From JBJXDT01 sp046153505 (GTDB lineage: Bacteria > Pseudomonadota > Gammaproteobacteria > Burkholderiales > Methylophilaceae): a DNA stretch of 16,587 bases. Of this stretch, positions 6,952-13,551 are shown in pieces (position 1 is the stretch's first letter; the number at the start of each line of letters is the position of its first letter). A model generated the notes under the pieces. It made no database searches and was not told the origin of the DNA. It saw only the letters and a program-made list of their open reading frames with translations. Made by a program: the position numbers and the translations under genes. Where the stretch lies: NCBI GenBank assembly GCA_046153505.1, contig JBJXDT010000126.1, forward strand, positions 1 to 16,587, written 5' to 3'.

Positions 6952-7140
6952 TCAATGATGCTTTAAGTGCTCACCCGCTTTAAGTCTGTATTTAGTGCCG
7001 CAATAAGGGCAAGCCACATGGCCTGTGGCAGCGATATCGAGGAATACGCGAGGATGCGAAGCCCAAAGCGCCACTTCCTCGGTGGGGCAATGCAGGGGTA
7101 AATCTTTGGCAGTAACTTCAAACTCTTTTGTGTCAGACAT
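6952..7140 (-). CDS. Small zf-CHCC zinc-binding protein
   Basis: This 62-residue protein belongs to the zf-CHCC group, related to the NDUFS6 subunit of mitochondrial complex I and to short proteobacterial proteins of unknown role. The zinc ligands are visible as Cys18 (LHCPTEEVALW), His29 (SHPRVFLDI), and Cys44 and Cys47 (VACPYCGTKYRL). The family in bacteria is a single short domain, so the length is normal. It lies 16 bases after the ilvE stop, with GGGGT as ribosome binding site, and is probably co-transcribed with ilvE. This pairing is common in betaproteobacteria, where the protein is not encoded with the nuo genes. Binding of zinc is well supported; function is unknown. Confidence 0.9.
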   Translation of the reverse strand: MSDTKEFEVTAKDLPLHCPTEEVALWASHPRVFLDIAATGHVACPYCGTKYRLKAGEHLKHH

Positions 7141-7156
7141 GATTTACCCCAATGAA

Positions 7157-8089
7157 TTAAACGAGTGTTAACCAATCCGCATGTTTTGGTGATTTGCCTT
7201 TTACCGCATCAAAATACATGCTTTGCAGTTTCTCGGTGATTTCACCACGAACGCCAGTGCCAATCGCGCGGTTATCCAACTCGCGAATCGGCGTGACTTC
7301 GGCCGCAGTACCAGTAAAGAACGCTTCGTCTGCACTGTATACTTCATCGCGTGTGATGCGTTTTTCAATCACTTGCAAACCGATTTCACCTGCTAATTGA
7401 ATAATGGTATCGCGGGTAATGCCTTCCAGCGCGCTGGTTAAATCAGGCGTATAAAGCTTGCCATTGCGGATGATGAAGATGTTTTCGCCAGAGCCTTCTG
7501 CAACAAATCCATCCACATCGAGTAACAAAGCTTCTTGGTAACCATCGTGCGCAGCTTCTTGATGCGCCAAAATGCTGTTCATGTAATTGCCGTTGGCTTT
7601 AGCCTTGCACATGGTGATGTTCACGTGGTGACGAGAGAAAGAAGATGTTTTAACACGAATGCCTTTGGTAATCGCTTCTTCGCCCATGTACGCACCCCAG
7701 CTCCAAGCTGCGCATATGACATGCGTGGAGAGTGTTTTTGCGGAAATACCCATGGCCTCAGCACCATAAAACGCCATAGGACGTATGTAAGCCGATTCTA
7801 AATTATTTTCGCGAACAGCAGTTTTTTGTGCTTCAGAGATTGTCGCTTTATCAAATGGCATTTTCATGCCCAAAATGTGCGCGCTGCGGAACAGCCGGTC
7901 GGTATGCTCTTTTAAGCGGAAAATTGCCGTACCATTATCGGTTTTGTACGCACGCACGCCCTCGAATACGCCCATGCCGTAATGCAAAGTGTGTGTGAGC
8001 ACATGTGTGGTCGCGCTGCGCCAATCTACTAATTTGCCGTCGTACCAAATTACGCCGTCGCGGTCTGCCATTGAACTAGGTATTGCCAT
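7157..8089 (-). CDS. ilvE: Branched-chain amino acid aminotransferase
   Basis: IlvE is a pyridoxal-phosphate fold-type IV aminotransferase that carries out the last step of leucine, isoleucine and valine synthesis, moving the amino group of glutamate to the branched keto acids. The 310 residues show WYDGKLVDW, HTLHYGMGVFEGVRAY at 33-48, RLKEHTDRLFRSA, the PLP-binding lysine in KANGNYMNS (Lys164), EALLLDVDGFVAEGSGENIF, and GITRDTI followed by FFTGTAAEVTPI near the end. The ATG at 8089 fits the usual bacterial length, with Met7 a weaker alternative. It is divergent from the SCO1 gene and followed by the zf-CHCC gene. A consensus-like promoter lies about 26 bases upstream. Confidence 0.96.
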   Translation of the reverse strand: MAIPSSMADRDGVIWYDGKLVDWRSATTHVLTHTLHYGMGVFEGVRAYKTDNGTAIFRLKEHTDRLFRSAHILGMKMPFDKATISEAQKTAVRENNLESAYIRPMAFYGAEAMGISAKTLSTHVICAAWSWGAYMGEEAITKGIRVKTSSFSRHHVNITMCKAKANGNYMNSILAHQEAAHDGYQEALLLDVDGFVAEGSGENIFIIRNGKLYTPDLTSALEGITRDTIIQLAGEIGLQVIEKRITRDEVYSADEAFFTGTAAEVTPIRELDNRAIGTGVRGEITEKLQSMYFDAVKGKSPKHADWLTLV

Positions 8090-8115
8090 ATTTGTCTCAA
8101 AAAACGTAAAACAGT

Positions 8116-8144
8116 ATTGTAAACTAGCGAGGGAATTCTTTCAG
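8116..8144 (-). promoter_or_regulatory. Predicted ilvE promoter
   Basis: On the minus strand CTGAAA (8144-8139, four of six matches to TTGACA) lies 17 bases from TACAAT (8121-8116). The expected transcript start is about 20 bases before the ilvE ATG. The 12 bases CTAGTTTACAAT around the -10 (8127-8116) occur again, identical and at nearly the same distance, in front of ydcS. On the plus strand the same interval must also hold the promoter of the SCO1 gene; TAAAAT at 8150-8155 is a possible -10 for it, without a convincing -35. Confidence 0.5.
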
Positions 8145-8184
8145 CATGTTAAAATCAAAACAGTCGTTTAATTGGGGTTTTACT

Positions 8185-8775
8185 ATGAGAAGTTTGTTTT
8201 TGGTTGCGTTATTGTCAATTTTAGCCGCTTGCGGTAAGCCACAAAGTGCTATAGAAGCACCTGCAGGTGATTTTGTAGGGACGGATATTTCCGCAGCAGA
8301 TTTTCCTGGAACACTGAATTTAACAGACCATATCGGCAAAGCACGCACAATGGCGGACTTTAAGGGTAAAGTGGTGGTGATGTTTTTTGGCTATACACAT
8401 TGCCCAGACGTGTGCCCAACCACCATGAGTGATTTGCGTAATGTGATGAAGCAGCTCGGTGATAAATCGGATCAAGTGCAAGTGTTGTTTGTTACCGTGG
8501 ACCCAGAGCGCGATACGCAAGAAGTGTTGGCGCAGTTTGTGCCGTCGTTCGATAAACGTTTTATTGGCTTGCGCGGCAGCGAGCAGGAAACCAAAGAAAC
8601 GCTAAAAAACTACAAGATTTTCATGTCAAAAGTGGACGGAAAATCGGCCAACGATTATACGATTGACCACAGCGCTGGCATGTATGTATTTGATAAATCA
8701 GGAAAAATTAGACTTTATTTTGGATACGGCCAAAAAATTAACGAGATGGTTAGCGACATTAAAAAGTTGCTCTAG
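8185..8775 (+). CDS. SCO1/SenC family copper chaperone lipoprotein
   Basis: SCO1/SenC proteins are thioredoxin-fold copper chaperones that help build the CuA centre of cytochrome c oxidase or act in periplasmic copper and thiol handling. I start at ATG 8185: GGGG lies 7 bases upstream, and the protein then opens with a lipoprotein signal (MRSLFLVALLSILAAC, lipobox LAAC, lipidated Cys16), giving 196 residues. An ATG at 8146 would place 13 extra residues before the signal. The copper site is visible as THCPDVCP (Cys73 and Cys77) and a later His in TIDHSAGMYVF (His162). FFGYTHCPDVCPTTMSDL and VTVDPERDT are family signatures. No cox genes are adjacent, so the client oxidase is not shown by context. 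Confidence 0.94.
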   Translation: MRSLFLVALLSILAACGKPQSAIEAPAGDFVGTDISAADFPGTLNLTDHIGKARTMADFKGKVVVMFFGYTHCPDVCPTTMSDLRNVMKQLGDKSDQVQVLFVTVDPERDTQEVLAQFVPSFDKRFIGLRGSEQETKETLKNYKIFMSKVDGKSANDYTIDHSAGMYVFDKSGKIRLYFGYGQKINEMVSDIKKLL

Positions 8776-9566
8776 TTTTTATTTTCTTGATTGCCTAAAC
8801 GATAAGCTAACACCACGGGAATAAACGTGGTGAGCATGACCACAAGCGCGACGACATTGGTGACAGGCCGTTCGCGCGGACGGAATAATTCATTAAAAAT
8901 CCAAATCGGCAAGGTTTTATCGGCGCCCGCTGTAAACACGGTCACAATCACTTCATCTAAAGACAATGCAAACGCCAGCAAGCCTCCTGCCAATAAGGCG
9001 GATTTTAGGTGCGGGAAAATCACGTATCTAAATGTTTGCAAGTAATTTGCACCAAGATCGAGCGAGGCCTCGACCATGCTCCACGGAATGCGCCGCATGC
9101 GTGCTACAACGTTGTTATAGACAACGACAATACAAAAAGTGGCATGCCCAATCACAATCGTCATCATGCCTGGATGAAAGCCTAAGCTTTTGAAAGTGTT
9201 CAAGAAAGCCAAGCCAGTTAAAATGCCAGGCAATGCGATTGGTAAAACAAAAAGCGTGGTAATCATATCTTTGCGCTTGTAGTTAAGGCGGGTGAGTGCA
9301 ATGGCGGCAAGCGTGCCAAGCGGCATGGCAATGAGGCTGGCAAGTATTGCCACGCGCACCGATAACCAAAGTGCATGCCACATATCGGCGCGAGCAAATG
9401 CTTGGCCGAACCAGTGTGTGGTAAACCCTGTCGGCGGGAACGCGAAAGTGATGTCATCAATTGTGAATGCGTAAATGGCCACAACGATAATGGGCAGATA
9501 GATAAACCCCATTACCGCATAGCTGAATAAAAATAGACACTTATGGCGAAGAGAATTAGAGTGCAT
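8772..9566 (-). CDS. ydcV: ABC importer permease, YdcV/PotI-like
   Basis: This is the second inner-membrane permease of a polyamine-type ABC importer. The 264 residues equal the length I recall for E. coli YdcV, and phrases such as VLPIALPGILTGLAFL, GHATFCIVVVYNNVVAR and TNVVALVVML resemble it closely. Six hydrophobic segments are apparent, and the cytoplasmic EAA loop that docks on the ATPase is visible as EASLDLGANYLQTFRYVIFP at 166-185. It overlaps the ydcU gene by 11 bases and is the last gene of the operon. Its stop codon overlaps that of the convergent SCO1 gene in a single CTAG. The substrate (putrescine or spermidine) is inferred from the family. Confidence 0.9.
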   Translation of the reverse strand: MHSNSLRHKCLFLFSYAVMGFIYLPIIVVAIYAFTIDDITFAFPPTGFTTHWFGQAFARADMWHALWLSVRVAILASLIAMPLGTLAAIALTRLNYKRKDMITTLFVLPIALPGILTGLAFLNTFKSLGFHPGMMTIVIGHATFCIVVVYNNVVARMRRIPWSMVEASLDLGANYLQTFRYVIFPHLKSALLAGGLLAFALSLDEVIVTVFTAGADKTLPIWIFNELFRPRERPVTNVVALVVMLTTFIPVVLAYRLGNQENKN

Positions 9567-10476
9567 CGAACGCCCCTAATCTTTTTGCCATGCTTAAATA
9601 CGCCATAATCAGTAAAATTGGTACCAGTGAAAACGCAGCTGCCAGCGGTAAATTGCCGACTGTACCTTGTTGCGTGTACACCATCATACCAATGAAATAA
9701 CCTGGCGCGCCAACCACTTGCGGAATAATGTAATCGCCAAGGGTAAGGGAAAACGTAAAAATGCCACCCGCAATAATGCCAGGCCAAGTCAGCGGTAACG
9801 TGACTTTTCTAAATGTTTGCCACGGTGTTGCGCCCAAATCGGCTGAGGCGTTGAGCATGTTTTGCGGTACACGCTCTAGTGCGGCGACAATGGGTAGTAC
9901 CATAAACGGTAGCCACATATACAAAAACACTAAAAACATACCAAGAAATGAGGCGCCGAGCGACGCGCCACCGATTGCGGGCACGTTGTGTAAAAGTGCA
10001 TCGAGCGGGCCCGCTAAACCTATTTTGCCCAGCACCCAATAAATAAGGCCTTCGCGGCTAAGAAGTACACGCCAGCCGTATACTTTTACCAAATAACTAA
10101 ACCACATGGGCGCTAAAATAGCGACATACAAAATTGCGCGTTGACGCCTGCTTGCGTGAAACACCATGGTGTAAGCCAGCGGTAATGCGAGAACGGCAGC
10201 GGCAATGGTGACGGCAACCGCCATTGCAGTGGTGCGAGTGACAATGTCGAAATTGGCGTCAGTAAACAACTGCAAAATAGTGTGAAAGCCAATTTGATGC
10301 ACCACTTGGCCTGTAAAATCATCTAGCCGATAAACGCTTTGCCAAAGCAAGCCAAACAGAGAGCCTAGGTATAACAGCGCGAGCCAAATTAGGGCGGGTA
10401 GCAGCAGTAACAGCAATGCACTAGTGTGTTTATTATTGACACGCTTATTTTGAGCTTGCAATGCGGTTATCATCAC
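9556..10476 (-). CDS. ydcU: ABC importer permease, YdcU/PotH-like
   Basis: This is the first inner-membrane permease of the importer, 306 residues long and close in length to E. coli YdcU and PotH. A long hydrophobic segment at about 19-47 follows a basic N-terminus, and about five more membrane segments follow. The EAA loop is NASADLGATPWQTFRKVTLP at 209-228. YTQQGTVGNLPLAAAFS near the C-terminus is typical of PotB/PotH permeases. The reading frame begins GTG-ATG directly after the TAA of the ATPase gene; the ATG at 10473 is an equally good start, and no clear ribosome binding site favours one, which suggests translational coupling. Polyamine specificity is inferred from the family. Confidence 0.9.
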   Translation of the reverse strand: MMITALQAQNKRVNNKHTSALLLLLLPALIWLALLYLGSLFGLLWQSVYRLDDFTGQVVHQIGFHTILQLFTDANFDIVTRTTAMAVAVTIAAAVLALPLAYTMVFHASRRQRAILYVAILAPMWFSYLVKVYGWRVLLSREGLIYWVLGKIGLAGPLDALLHNVPAIGGASLGASFLGMFLVFLYMWLPFMVLPIVAALERVPQNMLNASADLGATPWQTFRKVTLPLTWPGIIAGGIFTFSLTLGDYIIPQVVGAPGYFIGMMVYTQQGTVGNLPLAAAFSLVPILLIMAYLSMAKRLGAFDAL

Positions 10477-11487
10477 TTATGCCAAATTAACCATATGCTC
10501 TGGAAGCCAATAGGCATAGGCCTGCTGGCCTGATGCCAATTTCCCAAGCATGATATCACTGCTGGCAATGTGCGCGCTTAACGCCGTGCCATCTGCGGTC
10601 GCACAATCCACCCGCGTGAGTGCGCCCAAGTAAAGTGTAGCGACAATCGTAACAGGCAAACCTACGTGTTTGGCGCGGATTTTTTCGCCAGAGTTTAAAA
10701 CACCAAGCCGTATGTATTCTGGGCGAATGGCAATTTCGTTTTTTGCCCCTACTACCTTACCCGAAAGCACATTAGCGCTACCCACAAAGCGCGCCACGAA
10801 AGGCGTTTTGGGTTGATTATAAAGCGCTTGCGGGGTGTCGATTTGCTCGATGCGGCCTTCGTTAAACACCGCCACGCGATCGGCCATTGAGAGCGCCTCG
10901 CCTTGGTCGTGGGTGACCAAAATAAATGTGAGTCCTAGTTCTTTATGCAGTTGCTTAAGCTCAGCTTGCATGGCTTCGCGCAACTTTAAATCTAGTGCGC
11001 CTAGTGGTTCATCCAATAATAAAATCTTAGGCTGCTTAGCTAGCGCCCGCGCGAGTGCAACGCGCTGGCGCTGCCCTCCAGAAAGCTCAGAAGGTCGCCG
11101 TTTTGCCATTGCGCCAAGTCGCACCATGTCGAGCAAATCTTGCGCTTTTTTTTCTCTTTTAGTTTTGTCTTCTTTTGCAATCATCAAACTATAAGCGACG
11201 TTGTCAAGCACGCTCATGTGAGGAAATAGCGCGTAATCTTGAAACACGGTGTTCACAGGACGCTGGAAAGGTGGCAAGGCTGAAATGTCCTTGCCTTCAA
11301 GCTGGATTGCGCCTTGGGTGGGAAAATCAAAGCCTGCAATGAGGCGCAAACAGGTAGTTTTGCCCGAGCCAGAAGGCCCGAGCATGGCAAAAAACTCACC
11401 TTGATCTACGCTAAAATTGACATTTTGAAGCGCAACGGTATTACCAAAGCGCTTCTCAACGCCAATAAACTCAACTGCTACAGCCAT
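10477..11487 (-). CDS. ydcT: ABC importer ATPase, YdcT/PotG-like
   Basis: This cytosolic subunit hydrolyses ATP to drive the importer, working as a dimer. The 336 residues show Walker A GPSGSGKTT at 37-45, the Q-loop glutamine at 83 (VFQDYALFPH), the ABC signature LSGGQRQR at 135-142, Walker B ILLLDEP with D-loop GALD at 155-165, and the switch His193 in VTHDQGEA. A C-terminal TOBE-type regulatory part follows (IAIRPEYIRLG and onwards), as in PotA/MalK-type ATPases. It starts 4 bases after the ydcS stop and ends flush with the start of ydcU. The family is certain; the substrate is taken from the neighbouring binding protein. Confidence 0.94.
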   Translation of the reverse strand: MAVAVEFIGVEKRFGNTVALQNVNFSVDQGEFFAMLGPSGSGKTTCLRLIAGFDFPTQGAIQLEGKDISALPPFQRPVNTVFQDYALFPHMSVLDNVAYSLMIAKEDKTKREKKAQDLLDMVRLGAMAKRRPSELSGGQRQRVALARALAKQPKILLLDEPLGALDLKLREAMQAELKQLHKELGLTFILVTHDQGEALSMADRVAVFNEGRIEQIDTPQALYNQPKTPFVARFVGSANVLSGKVVGAKNEIAIRPEYIRLGVLNSGEKIRAKHVGLPVTIVATLYLGALTRVDCATADGTALSAHIASSDIMLGKLASGQQAYAYWLPEHMVNLA

Positions 11488-11491
11488 TCAA

Positions 11492-12697
11492 TTATTTTTT
11501 GCCCATGACAGCAACGTAATCCGTACTCCAAGTGGCATAAGGCACGCAAGCATCATTTTGCGTAGAACATTTTGCTGTGGGTGTTTTCCAAAAGTGGATT
11601 TTGTCGAAGTTATCAATCCCATTGCCTTTACAGCCTTCAGCGCCTAATAACGCGTTGCCATCACAAGCGGCTGGCACTGTCGGCACCGAGCCAAACCACG
11701 AGGCTAAATCGCCTTGCACTTTTGGGTTAAGTGAATGTTCAAGCCATTTATATGCGCAGTTTGGGTGAGCCGCTTCAGCGTGCATCATCGTCGTATCAGC
11801 CCAGCCAGTTGCGCCTTCTACTGGAATGGTACTTGCAATTGGTTGTTTAGCTGCGAGTAAAGTGTTGACTTGATAAGGCCAACTTCCAGACGCCACTACA
11901 CCTTCTTTGGTAAAATCTTCCACTTGGACAGTGGCATCGTGCCAGTAGCGGTGAATTAGCGCACGTTGGCCAGCCAATACTTCTAGCGCGGCTTTGTATT
12001 GAGCTTCATTCAGTTCATAAGGATCTTTAATACCAAGCTCAGGTTTTTTGGTCATTAAATACAGCGCAGCATCGGCAATGTAAATCGGTCCATCAAACGC
12101 CTGCACACGGCCTTTGTTTGGTTTTCCATCTGGTAAATCTTGCGCTTCAAATACCACGTTCCAGCTAGTAGGCGCTTCTTTAAAAACTGCCGTGTTATAC
12201 ATTAATACGTTTGGTCCCCATTGGTAAGGCACGCCAAAATGTTTGCCGCTTACCGTGTGCCAAACCGCATCTTGCAAGCGTGGGTCAATATTTTTGTAAC
12301 TTGGAATAAGAGCTGTGTTAATTTCTTGGACTTTTCCACCTGCCACTAAGCGTAGCGATGCATCGCCAGAAGCAGTGACCAAATCGTAACCACCTTGATT
12401 CATCAGAGATACCATTTCATCGGATGTGCCAGCCGTTTTTACCGTGACTTTACAGCCAGTTTCCTTCTCAAAACCCGTCACCCAATCATAATTTTTATCA
12501 GTCTCACCGCGCTCTAAATAGCCTGGCCAGGCAATCACATTGAGTGCACCCTCACCCTCGCCAATAGCGGTAGGCAGAGCGCTTGTAGCTGGTGCGGCTG
12601 CATCGGGCGTAGCCTCTTCTTTTTTTGAGCAAGCAGACATAAATGCAAGTGCTGATATAACAATGACGGCAATTTGGAATTGATTTGATGTTTTCAC
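11492..12697 (-). CDS. ydcS: Polyamine-type substrate-binding lipoprotein, YdcS-like
   Basis: This is the solute-binding protein of the importer, which delivers putrescine- or spermidine-type ligands to the permeases. The 401 residues begin with a lipoprotein signal whose lipobox MSAC places the lipidated cysteine at 23, followed by a low-complexity Ala/Pro/Thr linker. The body contains IAWPGYLERGETDKNYDWV, KTAGTSDEMVSLMNQGGYD, VTASGDASLRLVAGGKVQ, GVPYQWGPNVLMYNT and WADTTMMHAEAAHP, which match the YdcS branch rather than PotD/PotF. E. coli YdcS has a cleaved soluble-type signal and has been reported to have polyhydroxybutyrate synthase activity; whether that holds here is unknown. The start is GTG at 12697-12695, with AGGGGAG 6 bases upstream. 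It is first in the operon. Confidence 0.92.
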   Translation of the reverse strand: MKTSNQFQIAVIVISALAFMSACSKKEEATPDAAAPATSALPTAIGEGEGALNVIAWPGYLERGETDKNYDWVTGFEKETGCKVTVKTAGTSDEMVSLMNQGGYDLVTASGDASLRLVAGGKVQEINTALIPSYKNIDPRLQDAVWHTVSGKHFGVPYQWGPNVLMYNTAVFKEAPTSWNVVFEAQDLPDGKPNKGRVQAFDGPIYIADAALYLMTKKPELGIKDPYELNEAQYKAALEVLAGQRALIHRYWHDATVQVEDFTKEGVVASGSWPYQVNTLLAAKQPIASTIPVEGATGWADTTMMHAEAAHPNCAYKWLEHSLNPKVQGDLASWFGSVPTVPAACDGNALLGAEGCKGNGIDNFDKIHFWKTPTAKCSTQNDACVPYATWSTDYVAVMGKK

Positions 12698-12713
12698 GAC
12701 AAGCTCCCCTTAA

Positions 12714-12747
12714 GTTTAATTGTAAACTAGTTGATGTTAAGCGTAAT
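12714..12747 (-). promoter_or_regulatory. Predicted ydcS promoter with overlapping dyads
   Basis: On the minus strand TACAAT (12724-12719) is a likely -10, 22 bases before the GTG start. With a 17-base spacer the -35 would be ATTACG (12747-12742), only three of six matches, so the promoter may need an activator. The -10 lies inside the inverted repeat GTTTA-N4-TAAAC (12714-12727), which is followed by the palindrome AACTAGTT (12725-12732). These could be an operator. The block CTAGTTTACAAT is shared with the ilvE promoter. Confidence 0.45.
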
Positions 12748-12749
12748 TT

Positions 12750-12776
12750 GGCTCTATGAATAGAGCCACTTTTTTT
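12750..12776 (+). terminator. Rho-independent-type hairpin facing right, upstream of ydcS
   Basis: GGCTCTAT at 12750-12757 and ATAGAGCC at 12760-12767 are perfect inverted arms around GA. AC and seven T residues follow (12770-12776). This is the form of an intrinsic terminator on the plus strand. No plus-strand gene ends here, and on the minus strand the stem is followed by AAATTACGC, which is not a U-tract, so it would not end the transcript of the YgjP-like gene efficiently. It could stop an antisense or unannotated rightward transcript, or act as a protein-binding dyad. Confidence 0.55.
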
Positions 12777-12781
12777 AAATC

Positions 12782-12798
12782 ATTAGAACCAATTAGAA
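12782..12798. repeat. Short direct repeat in the ydcS upstream region
   Basis: ATTAGAA occurs at 12782-12788 and again at 12792-12798, spaced 10 bases start to start, about one helical turn. It lies in the otherwise empty 143-base interval between ydcS and the YgjP-like gene, about 85-100 bases before the ydcS start. A pair of activator half-sites is possible, but such short A/T-rich repeats also arise by chance. Confidence 0.3.
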
Positions 12799-12840
12799 TT
12801 TTAAGCAATAAAGCAAAGATAGCACACAATTAAACAAAAG

Positions 12841-13551
12841 TTACATGCGGTGCAGTTGGGGGGATAAAAGCTTTAGCTCTTTTTCTGCGCTTTTGTAATC
12901 AGGGAAAAGCAGTCCGACAATCGCCCAAAATCTGGCAGAGTGGTTCATCTCTTTTAAGTGCGCCAATTCGTGGCAGATAACGTAATTGATAATATGCGGT
13001 GGAGCTTGTAGCAAGCGCCAATTTAAGCGAATGTCGCCTCGACTGCTACAACTGCCCCAGCGTGATTGTGCGTTAGAAAGCATCAAAGGTGGTGTTTTTA
13101 CACCAAGCTTTGCTGCAAAAATTTCGAGCCGGCGTGCAAAATCTAGCATTGCCTGTTTTTTGTACCATTGAGTTACCTTGCGGCTGATGAACACATGGTT
13201 ATTGGCTTCTGGCGATGTGATGGTTAAAACATTGTTGCTAAATTCCGGTTGTTTATTCTTCTTGTTGGGCAAAACTTTCAGCTCAGTCAGGTTGCCAAGC
13301 AGCATTAAATCTTCACCAGATTCCCATACAATTGGTGGCACATAGTTTTGTTTGCGCGCTTCCAACTTATCCATAATCCATTTGGCTTTTTCTGCCAAAA
13401 TTTGATGCAACTGAAACTCAAAAATGCGTTTTGGTGCGTGCACCACTAGGCCATCATCCGTAATTTTTAAACCTATTGTTTGGCGCTTTCGGCGCTCCAA
13501 TTGGTACAAAATTGTTTCGCCATTGGGCAAAGTTAAAGCTTGTTTAGCCAT
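12841..13551 (-). CDS. YgjP-like zinc metallopeptidase (DUF45, M48-related)
   Basis: Members of this family are predicted cytosolic zinc metallopeptidases with an SprT/WSS-like core; their physiological substrate is unsettled. The 236 residues show the conserved SRWGSCSSRGDIRLNWRLL stretch, then the zinc motif HELAH at 194-198 within YVICHELAHLKEMNHSARFW, whose later His204 is the likely third ligand. The N-terminal part (RRKRQTIGLKITDDGLVVHAP) matches the usual opening of the family. I start at ATG 13551-13549 (MAKQALTLPNG), overlapping the plsC stop by 8 bases. The longer frame to 13587 would overlap plsC by 44 bases. It is the last gene of the glyS-gmhB-plsC run. Confidence 0.9.
   Translation of the reverse strand: MAKQALTLPNGETILYQLERRKRQTIGLKITDDGLVVHAPKRIFEFQLHQILAEKAKWIMDKLEARKQNYVPPIVWESGEDLMLLGNLTELKVLPNKKNKQPEFSNNVLTITSPEANNHVFISRKVTQWYKKQAMLDFARRLEIFAAKLGVKTPPLMLSNAQSRWGSCSSRGDIRLNWRLLQAPPHIINYVICHELAHLKEMNHSARFWAIVGLLFPDYKSAEKELKLLSPQLHRM

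Noticed and set aside
8146..8184. Earlier ATG for the SCO1 gene
   Set aside because: It puts 13 polar residues in front of a textbook lipoprotein signal, and GGGG is correctly spaced only for the ATG at 8185.
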